Source: Beta vulgaris subsp. vulgaris (lineage: Eukaryota; Streptophyta; Magnoliopsida; Caryophyllales; Amaranthaceae). From it: a stretch of DNA of 64,000 bases. The translations under genes and the position numbers were made by a program. The notes under the pieces are model-generated. The model saw nothing but the letters and a program-made list of their open reading frames with translations. It was not told the origin of the DNA and did not search any database. Positions 59,846 through 64,000 of the stretch are shown piece by piece. Each line of letters opens with the position of its first letter. Position 1 is the first letter of the stretch. The stretch lies in contig NC_079206.1 in the NCBI RefSeq assembly GCF_026745355.1, positions 18,219,501 to 18,283,500 on the forward strand, given 5' to 3'.

Positions 59846-59879
59846 AAATTGTGGTTTCCCCTTAAAAAAAGTTGTGGTT
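59846..59879 (+). mobile_element. Ultra-short poly(A)-tailed insertion with 11-bp direct repeats
   Basis: AAATTGTGGTT (59846-59856) and AAGTTGTGGTT (59869-59879) flank TCCCCTT plus five A. One mismatch; weaker than the other cases but with the same TCCCCT tail. Confidence 0.45.
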
Positions 59880-60002
59880 AAAATAATGTGGTGAGAATAT
59901 AAGTTTTTTGTTTCAAAAGGGGATTTAATATTTTTTGTGGTTCCCTTCTCTCTCTCCAACTTTCTTAAAAGTCTCTCGAATAAATAAAAATGGAAGTCGT
60001 AT

Positions 60003-60400
60003 ATATAAGGGAAGGGGAAGAAATGGTATCCTCTTTTGAAATGCTTATTTTGTCTAATTCCTTTTCTAAATTTCAAAAGGAATGTCAAAATCAAAACCGG
60101 TACTCAAAGAAAACTATAGAAAATTAATTTACAACACTCACTCACAAATCACTTAAAAGAAGAAACTTTACATATCACTTATACAATTGAGAAAATCACA
60201 TTATAAAAATCAAGCAAATCACTCAAAGAATCAAGAAACTTTATTTAAACTTAAATTAACATACAAACTAAAACTATAACTTAGAATGTCAATACATGCA
60301 AAAAAACATTTACAAAAATTTACATGCAAATCACTATTCTGAAGAACCATTCACAATTAATGGTGGGTCGTGATAAAAAAATAGAGGTGTATTTGTAGTG
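60003..60400 (+). repeat. Helitron-like 5' fragment
   Basis: TATATAAGGGAAGGGGAAGA then TCCTCTTTTGAAATGC matches the beginning of the Helitron at 61960. The rest decays into AT-rich sequence with related CACTCACAAATCACT words. No 3' hairpin or CTAG end follows. Confidence 0.45.
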
Positions 60401-60576
60401 AAATCAGAATTTAGAAGTTAGACAAGGAAAAAAATTTTACTTTTTATAGTGTTTCCTATATATAATGAAACTTTTACATATATTTGGACCTATCTTTTTC
60501 TATTATATAATAGCGATTAATTATCAAGGTAAAAAGGTTTATGTAAAATATCATTCAAGAATTAAAGTACAACATA

Positions 60577-61152
60577 TCTCTATTATATAAGAGAAGGGGA
60601 AGCTATGGTGTCCCGAATGAAGAGTATGTTACCCCTTCCCATTTAAATTACAAATTCACTTACAAATAAAGGGGCTTCAAACAAAAATCAAAAATATAAT
60701 TATAACAATCACTCACAAGTCAACTAAAATCATAAAATTGCATAATTTACGTTATGCAAATCACTAAAATGAGAAAACTTTACAAAAACTTAAAAATTCA
60801 CTTAAACTACAACCTATGAAAAAATTGACTTGAAATCAAAGTGTCCACTTTTTTACAATTTATGAAGTACTGTACTAATTCAAAATCAACTAAAAAATTA
60901 TAATATTAGAAATATAAATAAATTCAATAAAATTTATATTTTGTTCATAGAATTTAATTTTGAAAAGTAAAAAAAAAAACATAAAGAATTGTGAGAGACT
61001 TAAGTGACAAAAACTAAACCAATCAAATTTTGCAACTAAAAACACTTATATTTCTTATGTCTAATGTTCAAATTTTGACTCGTTTGCCGAAGAAAATCGA
61101 GTTTTTGTTTCCAAAAAAATTCAAGCACGCATTGCGTGCAAAAAAATTCTTG
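60577..61152 (+). mobile_element. Non-autonomous Helitron, 576 bp
   Basis: Begins TCTCTATTATATAAGAGAAG directly after an A and ends TTCTTG directly before a T, the A|T insertion rule. The 3' hairpin GCACGC-ATT-GCGTGC (61125-61139) lies 13 bp from the end. The end is CTTG where CTAG/CTRR is usual, probably a point change. No coding sequence. Confidence 0.8.
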
Positions 61153-61183
61153 TATATATATATATATATATTTATATATATTT
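61152..61183. repeat. (TA) microsatellite
   Basis: About 14 TA units with one interruption, starting at the insertion point of the Helitron. Confidence 0.85.
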
Positions 61184-61266
61184 AGAGAGATAGATGGAAT
61201 GGAAGAGAGTGTGTGCCGAGGATAATTAATACTAATTTTATATGTACGCTATGCATGCGAAAATGC

Positions 61267-61304
61267 GTAGAAAATTAATTTTTTTAGGGGATGTAGAAAA
61301 TTAA
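61267..61304 (-). mobile_element. Ultra-short poly(A)-tailed insertion with 12-bp direct repeats
   Basis: GTAGAAAATTAA occurs at 61267-61278 and 61293-61304. The 14-nt spacer on the minus strand is ATCCCCT plus seven A. Confidence 0.6.
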
Positions 61305-61959
61305 ATTAATTGTTAATTATATTTAATAAATTAGGGATTTTTGAATTGTTGACTGCTTTCTTTTTGTAATGCTTTTTTTTAATCTTTTTTTACTTTTTAA
61401 ATTAATTAGGTAGTTTCCTTTTTAATTTTTAATTTTTCTATTTTTTAATTAAAATAAGTAGTTACTCCTTTTTTCTAATATTTTGGTGTCCTATCCCTCT
61501 TGTCATATAGGATAGAGATACTGTATTTTTTCTATTTCTAGATAAATGCAACACTTTGACTTTTGCACTATTCAAATACTAATTTTAACCATATTTCACA
61601 AATCACAATAATATAAAAAAATCATGTAATGTTGCTTAGTTAGACACCATTAATATTTTTCTAATCCCAACTTTTTATTGTTTCTACTAGAGACATTTGG
61701 ATTTATATGATGACAAGCGTAATAGTCAAATTATTGCATTTTTTTTTTAAAGGATGAAGTATATCTTTTTCCATAACAAAAAAAGCATAGTGAGTATATC
61801 TTCAAGGACCAGACCGTCCTAATTAAATATTGTTAATGGTCAAATTCTCTCTCCTAGCAAATGCGATCCTGTTTTTTATTTATTTCTACCTTTCTCATCT
61901 CCTAAATTAGATGTATTAATGGTCAAATTCTTTCTCCTGTCATATAGAATCCTTTTCTA

Positions 61960-62562
61960 TCTCTATTATATAAGGGAAGGGGGGAGCAATGGTGTCCTCT
62001 TTTGAAATGCCTATTTTGCTCCCCTTTCCATTGTAAATTACAAATTCACTTACAAATCAAAGGGGGCTTCAAACAAAAATACCAAAAATATAATTATAAC
62101 AATCACTCACAAGTCAACTAAAATCATAAAATTGCATAATTTACGTTATGCAAATCACTAAAATGAGGAAACTTTATAAAAACTTAAAAATTCACTTACA
62201 AACTACAACCTATGAAAAAATTGACTTGAAATCAAAGTGTTCACTTTCTTTACAATTTATGAAGTACTATACTTAATTCAAAAATGAACTAAAAAATTAT
62301 AATATTAGAAATCATAAATAAATTCAATAAAATTTCTATTTTGTTCATAAAATTTAACTTTGAAAAGTTAAAAAAAAAATAAAATAAAATAAAAAAGAAT
62401 GGTGAGAGACTTAAGTGACATAAACTAAACCAATCAAATTTTGCAACTAAAAACAATTATACTTTGTATGTCTAATGTTCAAATTTTGACTCTTATGCCG
62501 AAGAAAATCGAGTTTCTGTTTCGAAAAAATTTCAAGCACGCATCGCGTGCAAAAAATTCTAG
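61960..62562 (+). mobile_element. Non-autonomous Helitron, 603 bp
   Basis: Begins TCTCTATTATATAAGGGAAG after an A and ends ATTCTAG before a T. The hairpin GCACGC-ATC-GCGTGC (62536-62550) precedes the canonical CTAG by 8 bp. It aligns along nearly its whole length with 60577-61152, so both are one family. Confidence 0.9.
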
Positions 62563-63254
62563 TCTCTCTTAATCTATCTCCGAACCTAACTTATTGTGTC
62601 ATACTCCAATGTTGCAATAAATAAAAAATGAAAAAAGTATATAATATTATTTGTTAAAAAGGTGGGAAAGTTAAGATATTTTGCTAAATGTTCTGAAGTT
62701 GGAGTTTATATATCATCTCATACATTCATCAATTTGGGTAGTACACTAGTAGCTAGCTGTAGTTAAACATGAAATTTCCTGGCAAATGTACTTAATTATG
62801 TTTCAACACATACTAAATTTAGAAATATCCATTTTGCTTTTTCACTTCCCTAAAAATCCAGAAGCACAAATTTAATTATAAAAATTAAACTTTTACACTA
62901 CAAATATATCCTACTTTGAATGTATTTTTCCATAGATATAAAAATAAATATTAGTCTAAGATTTAGATTTGTTTCAATGTACATCATATTAAAAAATATC
63001 ATTTTTTTTTAATAATTTTGCTATGTAGATAATTTTAAATATTATGGTCAAAATTATACATCGATAAATATAATATTAACTAGTATTTTGCCCCGAACGA
63101 TTTCTCGGGTCAGTTACTGTAAATAAATATATTATTATTCTTAAATTTTATAATTTATTTTGTGACTTTATGTAATTTTTGTCCATTAAGAAATCGAAAA
63201 TTTTATGTAATAACGTGATAAGTGAAAAAAATTGAAAATTTTAAGTTTGATAAT

Positions 63255-64000
63255 AGAAAAAATTGCCAAAAATACCTTTTACGAGTTCATTTTTCCGAAA
63301 AAAAAAAACCTTATAAAGCATTTTTTGCGAAAATAAACCAAAATTAATTTTTTTTTTTTGTAAAAACAAACCTAGTATAATTTTCCCTTGACCATAAAAA
63401 TTCCGACGTAACCACCTCTAGCCACCACTACCAACTAACACCTGCGCCCTGCCCCCCACCCACCCCCTGCAGCCCCCACCACCTGTAGCCCACCCCACCC
63501 CCACCAGCAGCACCCAACCCCTCCCTTCACCCCCTCAGGCGGCAGTCCCCCACCCCCTTCGCCCCCACCCTCTCTCCTCGCCCTTCTTCCCTCCCTCCCC
63601 CTCCCCTCCCCCCTTTCCTCTCCCTTCGTCCACCCCCCCAACACCGTAGCCCGCCCCATCCCCCGGCCTGCAGTTTCCCCCTCTTCAATCTAGAAAATCT
63701 GAACCTACCACAATCACATGACCATAACACCATGAAACCCCCCACTACCACCACGAAACCAACTACCCACTACCACAACAAATGAAACGGAAACTAACAA
63801 AAATCGAAGAACGAAAACCATTGTTTCTGGGTGGCGCAGCGGTGGGGGGGATGGGCGAAAGGAGAAGAGAGGAGGGGGTGAAGGAGGGAAGAATGGAGAG
63901 GAGAGAAGGTACGGGTGAAGGGGCCGGGGGTGGGGGTGTCGCCTGAGGGGGTGGAGGGAGGGTTGGGGGTTGCTATTAGTGGTGAATAGGTTTCATCTTG
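63255..64000. mobile_element. Possible Mutator-like element with C-rich/G-rich core, cut by window end
   Basis: From about 63255 the sequence GAAAAAATTGCCAAAAATAC resembles a Mutator-type terminus. It is followed by a C-rich block (63440-63700) and a G-rich block (63835-63970). The order AT-rich terminus, C-rich, G-rich recalls 48274-49317. The partner end would be outside. Open frames here are low-complexity only. Confidence 0.4.

Larger units (their letters stand above)
59085..64000 (-). other. ABCB upstream intron (at least 4.9 kb), transposon-filled
   Basis: No sequence encoding the missing N-terminal transmembrane part is readable on the minus strand here, so this is taken as a single intron ending at the acceptor beside 59084 (TTGCAG). 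It contains a Tourist MITE, Helitrons and a short poly(A) insertion. Alternatively an N-terminal exon was lost; the window cannot decide. Confidence 0.6.

Noticed and set aside
63435..63754. Gly/Arg-rich open frames at the right edge
   Set aside because: Same low-complexity cause; no protein-like pattern.
59085..64000. N-terminal ABCB exons
   Set aside because: I looked for the expected first membrane segments on the minus strand and found only repeats and AT-rich sequence.

Overview
This is nuclear DNA of a flowering plant, almost certainly a eudicot. The evidence is one multi-exon plant ABC transporter gene with canonical GT-AG introns, AT-rich spacers, and plant transposon families: Tat-lineage Ty3/gypsy, Ty1/copia, plant L1-type LINEs with a DUF4283/zinc-knuckle ORF1, Mutator-like elements, CACTA, hAT, Tourist, Stowaway and Helitrons. 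I cannot name the species. No rRNA, tRNA or CRISPR feature was recognised.

Layout. 1-2631: the terminal part of a hAT-like element, then AT-rich spacer with decayed inverted repeats. 2632-17370: a three-layer nest. A small hAT-like element (8-bp target duplication CTATCGAT) holds a 623-bp solo LTR (target duplication CTTTG) and a 13.6-kb Tat-lineage gypsy element (3299-16933). The gypsy element itself holds a 1.5-kb non-autonomous CACTA element inside gag, and carries two antisense ORFs plus a 7 x 58-bp tandem array before its 3' LTR. 17371-19072: spacer with a SINE-like tail. 19073-28832: a minus-strand copia element whose 3' LTR is split by a 4.3-kb LINE and whose RT is split by a 617-bp solo LTR. 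29152-33853: a plus-strand copia element, head to head with the first. 35317-40100: a minus-strand LINE with a nearly open ORF2. 41690-42010: an RNase H-like fragment. 42129-48146: a 6-kb Mutator-like element with long terminal inverted repeats, a decayed transposase gene and a convergent GRF-finger-like ORF; three hAT-type elements have inserted into it. 48274-50431: small inverted-repeat elements.

The only gene that looks functional is the minus-strand ABCB transporter from 59084 down to 50791. Nine exons are in the window. Together they encode about 1078 residues without a stop or frameshift and include both nucleotide-binding domains and the C-terminus. The N-terminal exons must lie past the right edge, so the 59085-64000 stretch is intron. 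Its introns hold Stowaway, Tourist, foldback, SINE-like and Helitron insertions.

I found no convincing new multi-gene system. The most unusual signals are a series of very short poly(A)-tailed insertions bounded by long target duplications, the spliced antisense ORFs of the gypsy element, the two-gene convergent layout of the Mutator-like element, and the depth of nesting with readable target duplications. Positions of decayed domains are by-eye translations and are approximate.
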